Shown one piece after another: positions 1 through 8,265 of a stretch of DNA of 64,000 nt. How positions within the stretch are numbered: position 1 is the first letter of the stretch; each line of letters starts with the position of its first letter. Source of the stretch: Bacteroidales bacterium (GTDB taxonomy: Bacteria > Bacteroidota > Bacteroidia > Bacteroidales > UBA932); the NCBI GenBank assembly GCA_017482565.1, contig JAFUMO010000001.1:35591-99590 (forward strand), written 5' to 3'. The notes below the pieces were generated by a model that made no database searches, had not been told where the DNA came from, and saw only the letters and a program-made list of their open reading frames with translations. The position numbers and the translations under genes are program-made.

Positions 1-261
1 GAAAATGTAATATCCCTTGAAGATATAGTCCAAGGCCTTCCCCTGCCACCACACATTCACAATGAGGAGCAGTGCCGGAATGGCTGTGAGATAGCCCGCA
101 ATGGCTGCATCCAGCGGGAGTCCGTGCAGGATTACATCCACAAAATCCCCAAAAGAGCATTCCCTATAGAACTCATTGTAATAATAGAGCCAGAATATCC
201 CCTTCTGAGCAACACAGAAAAGGAAGAACAATATGTAATGCTTAAAAAAACTCTTTATCAT
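1..261 (-). CDS. LTA synthase family sulfatase-type membrane protein (N-terminal fragment)
   Basis: Only the first 87 codons are inside the window; the gene runs off the left edge. Reading from the ATG at 261, the protein begins MIKSFFKHYILFFLFCVAQK. A second hydrophobic stretch follows, after a GLPLDAAIAGYLTAIPALL segment. Two N-terminal transmembrane helices with a DxxxAGYLTAIP-like loop are typical of Bacteroidota LTA-synthase-family proteins. These carry an extracytoplasmic alkaline-phosphatase/sulfatase domain that transfers phosphoglycerol or phosphoethanolamine groups to envelope glycolipids. The catalytic domain is not visible, so the family call rests on the N-terminus alone. A TAnnTTTG promoter box lies 16 bp upstream. 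Confidence 0.6.
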   Translation of the reverse strand, partial: MIKSFFKHYILFFLFCVAQKGIFWLYYYNEFYRECSFGDFVDVILHGLPLDAAIAGYLTAIPALLLIVNVWWQGKALDYIFKGYYIF

Positions 262-276
262 AGCTGTATTTTTCTG

Positions 277-284
277 CAAAGATA
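277..284 (-). promoter_or_regulatory. Bacteroidota -7 promoter box for the LTA-synthase-like gene
   Basis: The minus strand reads TATCTTTG, a perfect match to the TAnnTTTG element, 15 bp before the ATG at 261. No convincing TTTG -33 element is seen at 19-21 bp spacing. The hairpin repeat at 302-422 starts just upstream. Confidence 0.5.
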
Positions 285-301
285 ACCCCTGAAAAAAACT
301 T

Positions 302-422
302 GAGGGTGACTCAAAAGGTGGAAATTTAAGGCTTGCACAGGTGAGGAAACCGGAGTTTACTTAGGTAAATGAGGATTTCCGAGACAAGCGTAACGCAAAA
401 TTTACCCTTTTGAGTCACCCTC
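302..422. repeat. 121-bp imperfect hairpin/MITE-like repeat
   Basis: The ends are exact 17-bp inverted repeats: GAGGGTGACTCAAAAGG at 302-318 and its complement at 406-422. Inside them AAATTT pairs with AAATTT. Further in, GCTTG/CAAGC and a GGAAA..CC/GG..TTTCC region also pair, so almost the whole element can fold into one long imperfect stem. It sits between two minus-strand genes and just upstream of the promoter box at 277-284. It has no ORF. It could be a non-autonomous mobile element, a REP-like repeat or an RNA hairpin. No second copy was seen in the window. Confidence 0.6.
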
Positions 423-450
423 GATATTCCTGAAAAACCTGCGTGGAGGA

Positions 451-1740
451 CTATTTGAGCCCTGCCCCTATCCCCACCTTGCTTACAGTTCCGGTTGTCC
501 CCTCATTCTTGTAGAGGTATCCCCTGTACATTCCGGTGCTGTTGAACGGCATTGCAATGTTTCCGTCCTTATCCACAGCCACCAGGCCGCCGTTGCCTGC
601 CTCTGAGTTGAGTTCGGTGTTAATGATATAGTCTGCAGCCACCTCCAGAGGTTCACCCAGATATTTGTAGCGGGCCCCAACATTGAATGCAACAGCATGG
701 CGGATATAATACTCTCCGTGTCCTGTACAGGAAACCGCACAGCTATTGTTGTCTGCATATGTGCCGGCACCCACAATAGGAGCGTCACCTATCCTGCCCC
801 ATTTCTTGCGGAACATTCCCCCTGTACTGGTTCCGGCTGTAAGGTTTCCGTCCGTATCCAGAATCACGCAACCTACTGTACCGTTCTTTTTGCTCTTCTG
901 TTTGAGTTCCTCCACCCAGTGCATTGTCTTTGGAGTTGCAAAGTAGATATTGTCAACCAGTTCCAGCCCCTGCTCCGCTGCAAATGTCTCTGCCCCCTTG
1001 CCTGCAAAAAGCACATGCTCAGACTTGGTCTTTACAGCGTATGCCGCATTGATAGGGTTCTTGATGTTTGTAACGCCTGCCACCGCACCGGCTGAAAGAT
1101 CCTTCCCTTCCATGATGCAGGCATCCAGTTCAAATGTACCTGCATCAGAGATGGTTGCCCCCCTGCCGGCATTGAAGAGAGGGTTGTTCTCAAAATAGTT
1201 GATTACTGCAATCACAGCCTCAGGTCCTTTTCCGCCGGCCTCCAGCACCTTGCTTCCCACTGCCAGGGCCGAATCCAGCGCTGCATAATACTGTGCCGCC
1301 TTGAGGGAATCCTTCTCCACGGAAGCCACATTTCCGGCACCTCCATGTACCACAATCACATAATCCCTCTTATGACGGAAATCATTCCAGGCAAGGAAAC
1401 CGCCATCGAGGTTTATAACATCAAATCCCATCTCTTCCAGTTTACCGGCCGCATCGGCACTCCTCTTGCCGCTCTTGCAATAGACTGCCACCTTGCTGCC
1501 TGCCGGAATGGCCTTAACGGCATTCTCCACAAAGAGGGAATCCCATACATCAAGATTCACTGCACCGTCTATATGCCCTTGGGCAAACTCGGCCGGTGTC
1601 CTCACATCAACCAACATAATTGAAGGGTCCTTTATCACCTCCTTGAACTGCTCCACCTTAACGGTCTTGAAACCTGTACCGCCACAGGCTGCCAGAAGCG
1701 CCGCCACCAGCACCGCTGCCAAATTCCTGAATGTATTCAT
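451..1740 (-). CDS. Lipoprotein fusing a rhodanese domain to an isoaspartyl peptidase/L-asparaginase
   Basis: The 429-residue protein has three parts. A lipoprotein signal ends at LLAAC (Cys19). A rhodanese domain (about 28-121) has DVRTPAEF, GHIDGAVN and the active-loop Cys88 in YCKSGKRS. A complete Ntn-hydrolase of the plant-type asparaginase/isoaspartyl dipeptidase family (about 127-429) has HGGAG at 132-136, NAGRGA at 190, and the autocleavage nucleophile Thr288 in GTVGCVILD, followed by TAGTSTGG. The family matures by cleavage before that Thr and hydrolyses beta-aspartyl peptides or asparagine. Rhodaneses transfer sulfane sulfur or act as Cys-based binding domains. The fusion is unusual. 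The lipobox places it in the periplasm or on the outer membrane (inference). No promoter box was found. Confidence 0.85.
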   Translation of the reverse strand: MNTFRNLAAVLVAALLAACGGTGFKTVKVEQFKEVIKDPSIMLVDVRTPAEFAQGHIDGAVNLDVWDSLFVENAVKAIPAGSKVAVYCKSGKRSADAAGKLEEMGFDVINLDGGFLAWNDFRHKRDYVIVVHGGAGNVASVEKDSLKAAQYYAALDSALAVGSKVLEAGGKGPEAVIAVINYFENNPLFNAGRGATISDAGTFELDACIMEGKDLSAGAVAGVTNIKNPINAAYAVKTKSEHVLFAGKGAETFAAEQGLELVDNIYFATPKTMHWVEELKQKSKKNGTVGCVILDTDGNLTAGTSTGGMFRKKWGRIGDAPIVGAGTYADNNSCAVSCTGHGEYYIRHAVAFNVGARYKYLGEPLEVAADYIINTELNSEAGNGGLVAVDKDGNIAMPFNSTGMYRGYLYKNEGTTGTVSKVGIGAGLK

Positions 1741-1832
1741 ATCTGCATTGTATTTACAATTTCTGTTCTACTGCTGCAAGCCCCTCACGGCATCCTGCTG
1801 GGCCATTTGATGTGGCCGTTAAATGCAGGAAA

Positions 1833-2468
1833 CTACCGGCCTTCTCCGCTGAGATATTTCCCGGAAACAAGCTCAAAAATCTTCATATAGATGTCGGGAG
1901 TACACTTATGGGCCACATTGTGCCCGTACATCTCCAGTTCTGCCTGCCTGGCCTTCGTCTGCGCCTCCTGCATGAGGTCAAATGTCCTTGAGACAAAATT
2001 CCCCGTGCGGCCCCTCTCCAGACGGAACCCGGCCATTTTGCGCACTTTCCTAAGGGTACTCCATTTCTCCCAGAAGTTTCCCTCCTCCTGAGCCTTGTAG
2101 GCAACCTTTGCCATCTCCCAGAGCTCCACCGCCTTGTCCAGCTCCTGCCGGGCCTCCTTGTGCCGCCTCACCCACGGGCTCATGTATGCGGCAGCCTTCA
2201 TCCTTACCTGCTCCATGTCAATTACTGCATACAGCTGTTCCCCATGCACCAGATAACTCTCCCTGTACCCCTGAAGGGCCCTGTAGAAATCTTCTGATTC
2301 ACCCACATTATACGTCACATTCTCCCAGTCCACCAGCTGCTCCAGCAGGTCATACCCCCTCAGGAGCATCACTACAGGGTACTGCCCCGTTGCCGCAATC
2401 TCCTCCATGTCCCGCCTCACCTGCTCCACCTGAGCGGCAAGGTCCATGCTCCAGCTGTTGTTCTCCAT
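1833..2468 (-). CDS. Hypothetical soluble protein
   Basis: I do not recognise this 211-residue protein. It has no signal peptide or membrane segment. It is rich in Glu, Lys, Arg and aromatic residues and looks mainly alpha-helical, with amphipathic stretches such as the HKEARQELDKAVELWEMAK region, so a cytoplasmic helical protein is likely. The open frame extends upstream to 2576. However, a good promoter (TTTG-N20-TATCTTTG on the minus strand, 2490-2521) puts transcription start near 2484. That excludes the long start and favours the ATG at 2468 over the ATG at 2480. Confidence 0.6.
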   Translation of the reverse strand: MENNSWSMDLAAQVEQVRRDMEEIAATGQYPVVMLLRGYDLLEQLVDWENVTYNVGESEDFYRALQGYRESYLVHGEQLYAVIDMEQVRMKAAAYMSPWVRRHKEARQELDKAVELWEMAKVAYKAQEEGNFWEKWSTLRKVRKMAGFRLERGRTGNFVSRTFDLMQEAQTKARQAELEMYGHNVAHKCTPDIYMKIFELVSGKYLSGEGR

Positions 2469-2489
2469 ATCCCTTATCATTAATCTTCT

Positions 2490-2521
2490 CAAAGATACTG
2501 CAACCCAGGCACAAATGCAAA
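2490..2521 (-). promoter_or_regulatory. Promoter of the hypothetical gene at 1833-2468
   Basis: On the minus strand TTTG (2518-2521) is followed after 20 bp by TATCTTTG (2490-2497). This matches the Bacteroidota primary sigma consensus TTTG-N19/20-TAnnTTTG. It decides the start codon of the downstream gene. Confidence 0.65.
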
Positions 2522-2773
2522 CATCAGCATAGCCGGTTCCTCGGGCATGCCTGAAGTTAATGCTCCAAGAGGCCAATCCGCCAAAGGTGCTCTACAACGC
2601 GTACAGACTTTGTCCGCCCGCTTAACCTCAGGGTATTGATGTACCCCGCAAAATTGTGAAACTTCACCGGCACAAATCCTGCCCATACAGCCCTGCAGAG
2701 GCGTTTTTACCAATCTCCTGGCGCAACACTCCGGCTGATGGCCGCAAAAAGAAAAATCATGCCGTATAATTTG
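2522..2773. other. Gene-free interval between divergent genes
   Basis: No RNA gene or repeat was recognised here. A 104-codon minus-strand frame crosses it, but its composition is not protein-like (many Cys, Arg and Pro) and it overlaps the promoter of the gene to its left. The right end leads into the plus-strand promoter box at 2774. Confidence 0.4.
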
Positions 2774-2781
2774 TAGATTTG
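2774..2781 (+). promoter_or_regulatory. -7 promoter box upstream of the TPR gene
   Basis: TAGATTTG matches TAnnTTTG and lies 42 bp before the ATG at 2824. No clear -33 TTTG is present. Confidence 0.45.
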
Positions 2782-2823
2782 TGGATGATATCCCACACAG
2801 CAAGGAGATAAAACACCACAGTC

Positions 2824-4131
2824 ATGAGAAAGAGGACAATGATATTTGCAGCAGCCCTGATGGCATGCCTTGCGGCACAGGCCCAGAGCTGGCGCTCAGC
2901 AATGGAGAACTATAATTATTCACAGGCAATCCGGCTGCTGGACATCCGGCTTGACTCGCTCAGGGCAGGCCTTGATACAATGGAAGATTCAGCCGCAGCG
3001 GCAGGGGAAGCCCGGAAGATCAAGGAGCTGCTCCTGCACAAAGCATCCTGCCAGAAAAGCCTGTACAAGTTCAATGATGCCATAACCACACTTGATGATG
3101 CGCTCCGGACCGGAGGGGAAGATGCCGCCACCTTTGCCAGCATTGCGGAGTGCCACAGGATGCAGGGGAACGATGCTGCCGCTTTCATCTTTTATGAAAA
3201 TGCCATAATGATGGCACCGCATAACCTCTTTCTGAGAATCCAGAAGATGATGCTCCTGTATAAGATGGAGCAGTACGCAAAATGTATCCGGGAGGGCAAA
3301 GGAATCCTGCAGATGGATACAATCCCTTCAATCCTCATAACTATGGGTAACAGCTTCAACAAGATGAACCAGGGGGATTCCGCCCTTGTATATTACAGCA
3401 AGGCTTACCGGATGAATCCGTATGATTTCCGTACACTTGAGAAGATTTCAAACATTTATCTAGGGAGGGGAATGCATGACACGGTCCTAAGGCTTACAGA
3501 AAATTATCTTGAGAAAGACTCCACCAACAGCGTGATCAATCCCATAAAAGGACTTGCCCAATATGGCCTCAAAGATTACAGGGGCGCTTTCAGGACATTC
3601 CAAGAAAGTCTTGCGTATGGGTGTGATGAATTGTCGGGATACTGGTATTTGGGGCTGTGTGAGTTTATGGAGGAAGGATATTGGGAGGCTGCAAAATGGT
3701 TCAAGAAGGCTGCGGAACTTGATTCTGCCGATGTGAACCTGGTCTATTATCAGGGTGTATGCTTTGCCAGGCATCCGGGCAGATACCAGAACAGGGCGGA
3801 GGAGTTCTTCACAAAGGCCGAAGCAATGATACAGCCCGATTCATCCATGATGTACAAGATAAACTCCTCAAGAGCCGAAATGTACCGTGGGAATGAAGAG
3901 TATGGCAAGGTTGTGGAGAATTTCCTGAAAGCCGGCAAATACGGAGAGCTTACCCCTTCCCAGATTGCCTCACTGGGCTTTGCATACAGGCTGCTGGGGG
4001 ATTATAATAATGCCCTGAAACAATATGAACGGTACTTTGAAAAGGGGAAGCGGGGCTCAAGCACTTGGAAATTTGTAGAGGAAGAGACAGCCTTCATCAA
4101 AGAAGAACTGTTTATGGCGGGGGAGGAATGA
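2824..4131 (+). CDS. Exported tetratricopeptide repeat protein
   Basis: This 435-residue protein has a Sec signal peptide (MRKRTMIFAAALMACLAAQA, cut near residue 21) and then TPR-like helical repeats over almost its full length. Examples are AATFASIAECHRMQGNDAAAF, the DSALVYYSKAYRMNPY unit, and ALKQYERYFEKGK near the C-terminus. TPR arrays are protein-interaction scaffolds. The signal peptide places it in the periplasm or at the outer membrane. It lies 100 bp upstream of a large outer-membrane barrel gene on the same strand, which could be a functional partner (inference). No enzymatic domain is visible. Confidence 0.75.
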   Translation: MRKRTMIFAAALMACLAAQAQSWRSAMENYNYSQAIRLLDIRLDSLRAGLDTMEDSAAAAGEARKIKELLLHKASCQKSLYKFNDAITTLDDALRTGGEDAATFASIAECHRMQGNDAAAFIFYENAIMMAPHNLFLRIQKMMLLYKMEQYAKCIREGKGILQMDTIPSILITMGNSFNKMNQGDSALVYYSKAYRMNPYDFRTLEKISNIYLGRGMHDTVLRLTENYLEKDSTNSVINPIKGLAQYGLKDYRGAFRTFQESLAYGCDELSGYWYLGLCEFMEEGYWEAAKWFKKAAELDSADVNLVYYQGVCFARHPGRYQNRAEEFFTKAEAMIQPDSSMMYKINSSRAEMYRGNEEYGKVVENFLKAGKYGELTPSQIASLGFAYRLLGDYNNALKQYERYFEKGKRGSSTWKFVEEETAFIKEELFMAGEE

Positions 4132-4231
4132 GAGTCTGGAGTAAAAAACTTTAATTATCATTTTCCTGAACCGTGTTCCTTAGCATAGTATTTGAATAGT
4201 AAGGTATCAGCACATCATAAGACAAGACCAC

Positions 4232-7219
4232 ATGAAAAAGCTCTTCTCAATCATCATGCTTTGCATGGTCTGCACCATTGCAGCTCATTCCCAGATTACA
4301 ATCACTTATGACATGATCCGCACCCCGGAATCTGAGGTGAGGATAAGGCTGCTTGACTCCCTGAACAATGTACCGCTGGTGATGGCTTCAGTGTATCTGC
4401 AGCCCAAGGGGGATACAACCATAATGTATTTCAACCTTACGGACACTTCCGGCACTGCAGTTCTGGAGAATGTTGTGAGGGGAAACTACAGGCTCACGGC
4501 TGAATATCTGGGCTACAGGCCATTTGTGAAAGAGTTCTATTTCAGCAAAAGCAAGGAGGAGTTGGGTACCGTGAACATGATTGAGGATGCCACCCTGCTG
4601 GAGGCGGCCACCGTTACCGCAATGGGAAATGCCATTGAGGTGAAGCAGGATACCATTGTATATAACGCTTCAATGTTCCGCACGGCAGACAATGCAGTAT
4701 TGGGAGAACTGCTCAAGAAGATGCCCGGATTTGAAGTATCAAGCAGCGGGCAGGTTACAATAAACGGGGAGAGCGTTTCCAAAATTACCGTTAACGGCAG
4801 GACCTTCTTCTTTGATGACCCATCAATGGCCGTGAAGAACCTCCCGGCAAAGATTGTGGACAAGATAAAGATTACAGACCTCAAGTCAGAGAATGAGAAG
4901 GGGACAGGAATCTCAGACATGACCGCACAGAAGCAGAAGGAGATGGACATCTCCCTTAAGAAGGAGTATGAGAAAGGGTGGTTCGGAAATGCCAAGATGG
5001 CTGCAGGAGCCCCAATCTCACCTGAGTCTGATGATCCCAACATGCTGGTTGGCGGAAAGGATTTCATGTACAACGGGAACCTGATGCTCTCCGGCTACAA
5101 CGACAAGGACCAGGTTACCATCATTGCAAATGCCTCAAACACCCCTAACACCGGAGCAGGAGACATGATTATGGTTATGGTAGGGGGTGAAGACACAGGC
5201 CCTGCAACACGCATCCGCCCAAGAAATGGCCTTACAACTTCCCTGCAGGCCGGTGCAAACCTCAACACCTCCAGGATAAAGGGGCTCAACACCACAGTAA
5301 TGGCAAATTACAAGGGGAACCTCATAGAATCCGAATCAGCCACACAAAGGATAACATTCATGGATGATACTCCCGACATGAACAGGTCTTCCCGCCTGGT
5401 GGACAACTATGACGAGAACCTTGCCAATATCTCACTTGAGCTGGCTAACCAGGACAAGAAGAAATACACCTTGAGGATTGTCCCAAAAATAAATTTCACA
5501 AGGCTGGAGAGGAAGACTTACAATGACATGGAAACATGGCAGGGGGCAGCAGGAGCTGCAACCGGAGAGATGCTGAACACCTCTTCTGCCAGATCTTATC
5601 TGGAATCGGACTATTTCATGCACCGTACAGATGCATACATCACATTGAAAGACCTTGGGAAAAAGGGGAGGAACCTCTCTTTTGAAGCCGGATGGTTCCT
5701 TTCCAATGATGATTCACAGAGCAAGGAGTACTCCCTTACAACCTACTCTGCTGAAGGGAGCACCCTGAATGACCTCTACTATCAGGGGGAGACCCGGGGA
5801 TATGGCGGAAGGCTGTACCTTACATACGTTGAACCCGTGGGGAAGCAGTGGAACATAAGTACCTCCCTCAAGAGCTACATCAACAGGAATGATGTTACAA
5901 ATGATGCCTTCAGCCGTCCTGGTGAAGGGAAATTCACTGCGGGCTTTGCAGACAGGAGGGAATATTCTGTTTATGATGACTACTATTCTTCCGTTTCCGA
6001 ATACCGGTACTTCAAGAACTCTGCCGAGCTGCTTGCCCAATACAGGAAAGGAAAAACCACCATACAGTTCGGCGGACAAGTGGAGGCCGTGAACAATGAG
6101 AACTACAGCAAATCCTACGGCATCTCACAGACAACAGGGAAAGGGGAGTATTTGTGGAACTTCTCCCCATTCCTCAGAATCAACAATACAGCTGAGAGCG
6201 GCTTTTTCTATATGGTCAGATATAGCGGCAGCTCTTCAGCACTGGGCAACTCCCAGATTACACCTGCACCGGACATCTCCAACCCTACATTCATAAAGAT
6301 AGGAAATGTATGGCTGGAGCCAGAATTCAGGAACTCGCTCACATTGTCAACAAACTACAACAACAAGAAGAATTTCAGCTATTTCTCCGGATACCTATTT
6401 TTGGACAACACCCAAAGGAGCATTGTATATGCAAACTGGTTTGATTCAGAGGGCGTGCAGTACAACATACCTGTAAACTCCAGGAAATCCAGGAATGACA
6501 TAAGGGTAAGCGGAAGCATAAGCAGCCTCCCCCTCAATGAGGGGAAAAGCCTGCTGCTGGGTGGAAGCATCTACAGCAATTTCTCCATCAGCTACAGCTA
6601 CCAGAACATGAACAGGAGCGGGGCTTTGGATATGGAGAACTTCAACTATTCAGATTTTATGAAGCAATTCTGGGGCAATGCTTCCGGAGACAGGTTCTAC
6701 AGCGGTGCAAGCGGATTCAAGGAGAGCAGGACAAGCAGCACATCATTAAGCGGCACCGTAAGCCTGAGATATAAAGGGGAACGGTTGAACAGCCGCATCT
6801 ACCTCAGTACAGACAGGAGGATTGTGAAATACTCCCTGAACAAGGATGCCAACATGAACACCTGGGACCACAGCATTTATGCAGAGGCTGAGTACGACAC
6901 AAAAAACAAATTCAACTTCATCACCAGCATGCAATACAGGTTCTATGAAGGATATACCAACGGCTATGGTGAGCCTGCCTTCAAATGGGACTTTGAAGCA
7001 TACAAGACCATAAAGGCCGTTACCTTTGGAATTAAGGTGAAGGATATCCTCAACCAGACCACCAGCTTTACCCGCACAACCTCGGCCGGGTACATTGAGG
7101 ACAGCTACAGGAATGTAATTGGAAGGCACTTCCTTGTAAGCCTTACCTGGAACTTCGGAAAGATGAACTCCGGCAAGAACCGCAGCGCCACAAATGCAAT
7201 GTTCAACATGATGATGTAA
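4232..7219 (+). CDS. TonB-dependent-receptor-like outer-membrane beta-barrel protein
   Basis: The 995-residue protein has a signal peptide (MKKLFSIIMLCMVCTIAAHS). A carboxypeptidase-regulatory-like beta-sandwich follows at about 30-105 (LNNVPLVMASVYLQPKGDTT, then NYRLTAEYLGY). A plug-like region spans about 125-240 (LLKKMPGFEVSSSGQVTING, TVNGRTFF, KIKITDL). A long barrel follows to the C-terminus, rich in aromatic-flanked strands. It ends in LVSLTWNFGK and a polar Met/Asn tail instead of a terminal Phe. This is the Bacteroidota outer_membrane_beta-barrel (OMP_b-brl_3) type of receptor relative, presumably for import or binding of a ligand that cannot be named from sequence. It is not next to a SusD gene, so it is not a standard SusC. 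Confidence 0.8.
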   Translation: MKKLFSIIMLCMVCTIAAHSQITITYDMIRTPESEVRIRLLDSLNNVPLVMASVYLQPKGDTTIMYFNLTDTSGTAVLENVVRGNYRLTAEYLGYRPFVKEFYFSKSKEELGTVNMIEDATLLEAATVTAMGNAIEVKQDTIVYNASMFRTADNAVLGELLKKMPGFEVSSSGQVTINGESVSKITVNGRTFFFDDPSMAVKNLPAKIVDKIKITDLKSENEKGTGISDMTAQKQKEMDISLKKEYEKGWFGNAKMAAGAPISPESDDPNMLVGGKDFMYNGNLMLSGYNDKDQVTIIANASNTPNTGAGDMIMVMVGGEDTGPATRIRPRNGLTTSLQAGANLNTSRIKGLNTTVMANYKGNLIESESATQRITFMDDTPDMNRSSRLVDNYDENLANISLELANQDKKKYTLRIVPKINFTRLERKTYNDMETWQGAAGAATGEMLNTSSARSYLESDYFMHRTDAYITLKDLGKKGRNLSFEAGWFLSNDDSQSKEYSLTTYSAEGSTLNDLYYQGETRGYGGRLYLTYVEPVGKQWNISTSLKSYINRNDVTNDAFSRPGEGKFTAGFADRREYSVYDDYYSSVSEYRYFKNSAELLAQYRKGKTTIQFGGQVEAVNNENYSKSYGISQTTGKGEYLWNFSPFLRINNTAESGFFYMVRYSGSSSALGNSQITPAPDISNPTFIKIGNVWLEPEFRNSLTLSTNYNNKKNFSYFSGYLFLDNTQRSIVYANWFDSEGVQYNIPVNSRKSRNDIRVSGSISSLPLNEGKSLLLGGSIYSNFSISYSYQNMNRSGALDMENFNYSDFMKQFWGNASGDRFYSGASGFKESRTSSTSLSGTVSLRYKGERLNSRIYLSTDRRIVKYSLNKDANMNTWDHSIYAEAEYDTKNKFNFITSMQYRFYEGYTNGYGEPAFKWDFEAYKTIKAVTFGIKVKDILNQTTSFTRTTSAGYIEDSYRNVIGRHFLVSLTWNFGKMNSGKNRSATNAMFNMMM

Positions 7220-7305
7220 AAACAGCCCCCAGGGGGTACATCTCACAAAAATAATTGTTATCTTGCGTACCGTTTCACGGGGAATGCCCCACAACAGGTA
7301 CTATT

Positions 7306-8265
7306 ATGGCAGTTATAGGCGTTGATCTTGGCGGTACAAAGGTTGCCGCTGCATTGTTAGACCATTTCGGGAACATAAAGGCAAAGGAGATGAGGTTGCT
7401 CAACGGGGCAAGGGGTGAGAAGGTGGGCAAGCTTGTAAATGAAGCAATACTCTCCATCATCACCAACAATCCAAAGCACAGCGTGAAGGCCATAGGTGTG
7501 TGTATCCCGGGCATCGTATATTCAAAGAAGGATACCGTATGGGCCCCCAACATTCCGGGCTGGGGCAACTATCCCCTCAAGAAGAGGATAGCTGCGGCAA
7601 TAGACAATCCGAGGATAAAGATAAGCATTGAAAGCGACCGTACCTGCTATGTCCTCGGCGAGGTGTGGAAAGGCGGTGCCAAGGGGTGCCAGAACGCCAT
7701 TTACCTGGCTGTGGGAACCGGAATCGGCGGCGGCATACTCATTGACGGGCGTGTGCTGCACGGCCACAGTGATATAGTTGGAGCAACAGGTTGGATGGCG
7801 CTGCAGAGCCCTTATCATGAAGATTATATCCCTTGCGGCTGCTTTGAACACTATGCTTCGGGCAACGGCATTGCCCTGCAGGCGCAGAAAGCCCTCAAAT
7901 GCGAGAAGAACTACACCGGTCCGCTGAGCGGGAAACCTGTAAATGAAATTACCTCAAGGGATGTATTTGCAGCATACGACCAGGACGACATCATTGCCCG
8001 CAGGGTGCTGGACAAGGCAATTGAGATGTGGGGTATGGGTGCGGCAAACCTGGTGAGCCTGTTCAATCCTGAGAAATTCATTTTTGGCGGAGGGGTATTC
8101 GGCCCGGCTGCCAGATTCATTCCAAGAATATATGGCGAGGCATGCAAATGGGGGCAGCCCATCTCCATGAAGCAGGTGAAGTTCAGTGCCTCAAAGATAG
8201 AGGGGGAGGCCGCACTCTACGGTGCCGGCTACCTTGCAATCAGGGAATCAATGTATGAACGATAA
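7306..8265 (+). CDS. ROK family sugar kinase
   Basis: The 319-residue protein starts at the ATG at 7306, where the family N-terminus MAVIGVDLGGTKVAAALLD begins; the open frame upstream is untranslated extension. Visible motifs are the phosphate-1 loop DLGGTK, GVCIPGIV, ESDRTCYVLGE, the phosphate-2 region LAVGTGIGGGILIDG and ATGWMAL. ROK kinases phosphorylate hexoses such as glucose, N-acetylglucosamine or N-acetylmannosamine in the cytoplasm. The usual zinc signature CxCGxxGCxE is shortened to PCGCFEHYAS, so the structural zinc site may be altered. It is followed by an overlapping MFS permease and a SIS-domain gene, so the three probably take up and process one sugar. The substrate is unknown. 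Confidence 0.85.
   Translation: MAVIGVDLGGTKVAAALLDHFGNIKAKEMRLLNGARGEKVGKLVNEAILSIITNNPKHSVKAIGVCIPGIVYSKKDTVWAPNIPGWGNYPLKKRIAAAIDNPRIKISIESDRTCYVLGEVWKGGAKGCQNAIYLAVGTGIGGGILIDGRVLHGHSDIVGATGWMALQSPYHEDYIPCGCFEHYASGNGIALQAQKALKCEKNYTGPLSGKPVNEITSRDVFAAYDQDDIIARRVLDKAIEMWGMGAANLVSLFNPEKFIFGGGVFGPAARFIPRIYGEACKWGQPISMKQVKFSASKIEGEAALYGAGYLAIRESMYER

Noticed and set aside
2489-2803. 104-codon minus-strand frame between the hypothetical gene and the TPR gene
   Set aside because: It overlaps a consensus promoter, has Cys/Arg/Pro-rich composition without any domain or signal, and no promoter or ribosome site of its own.
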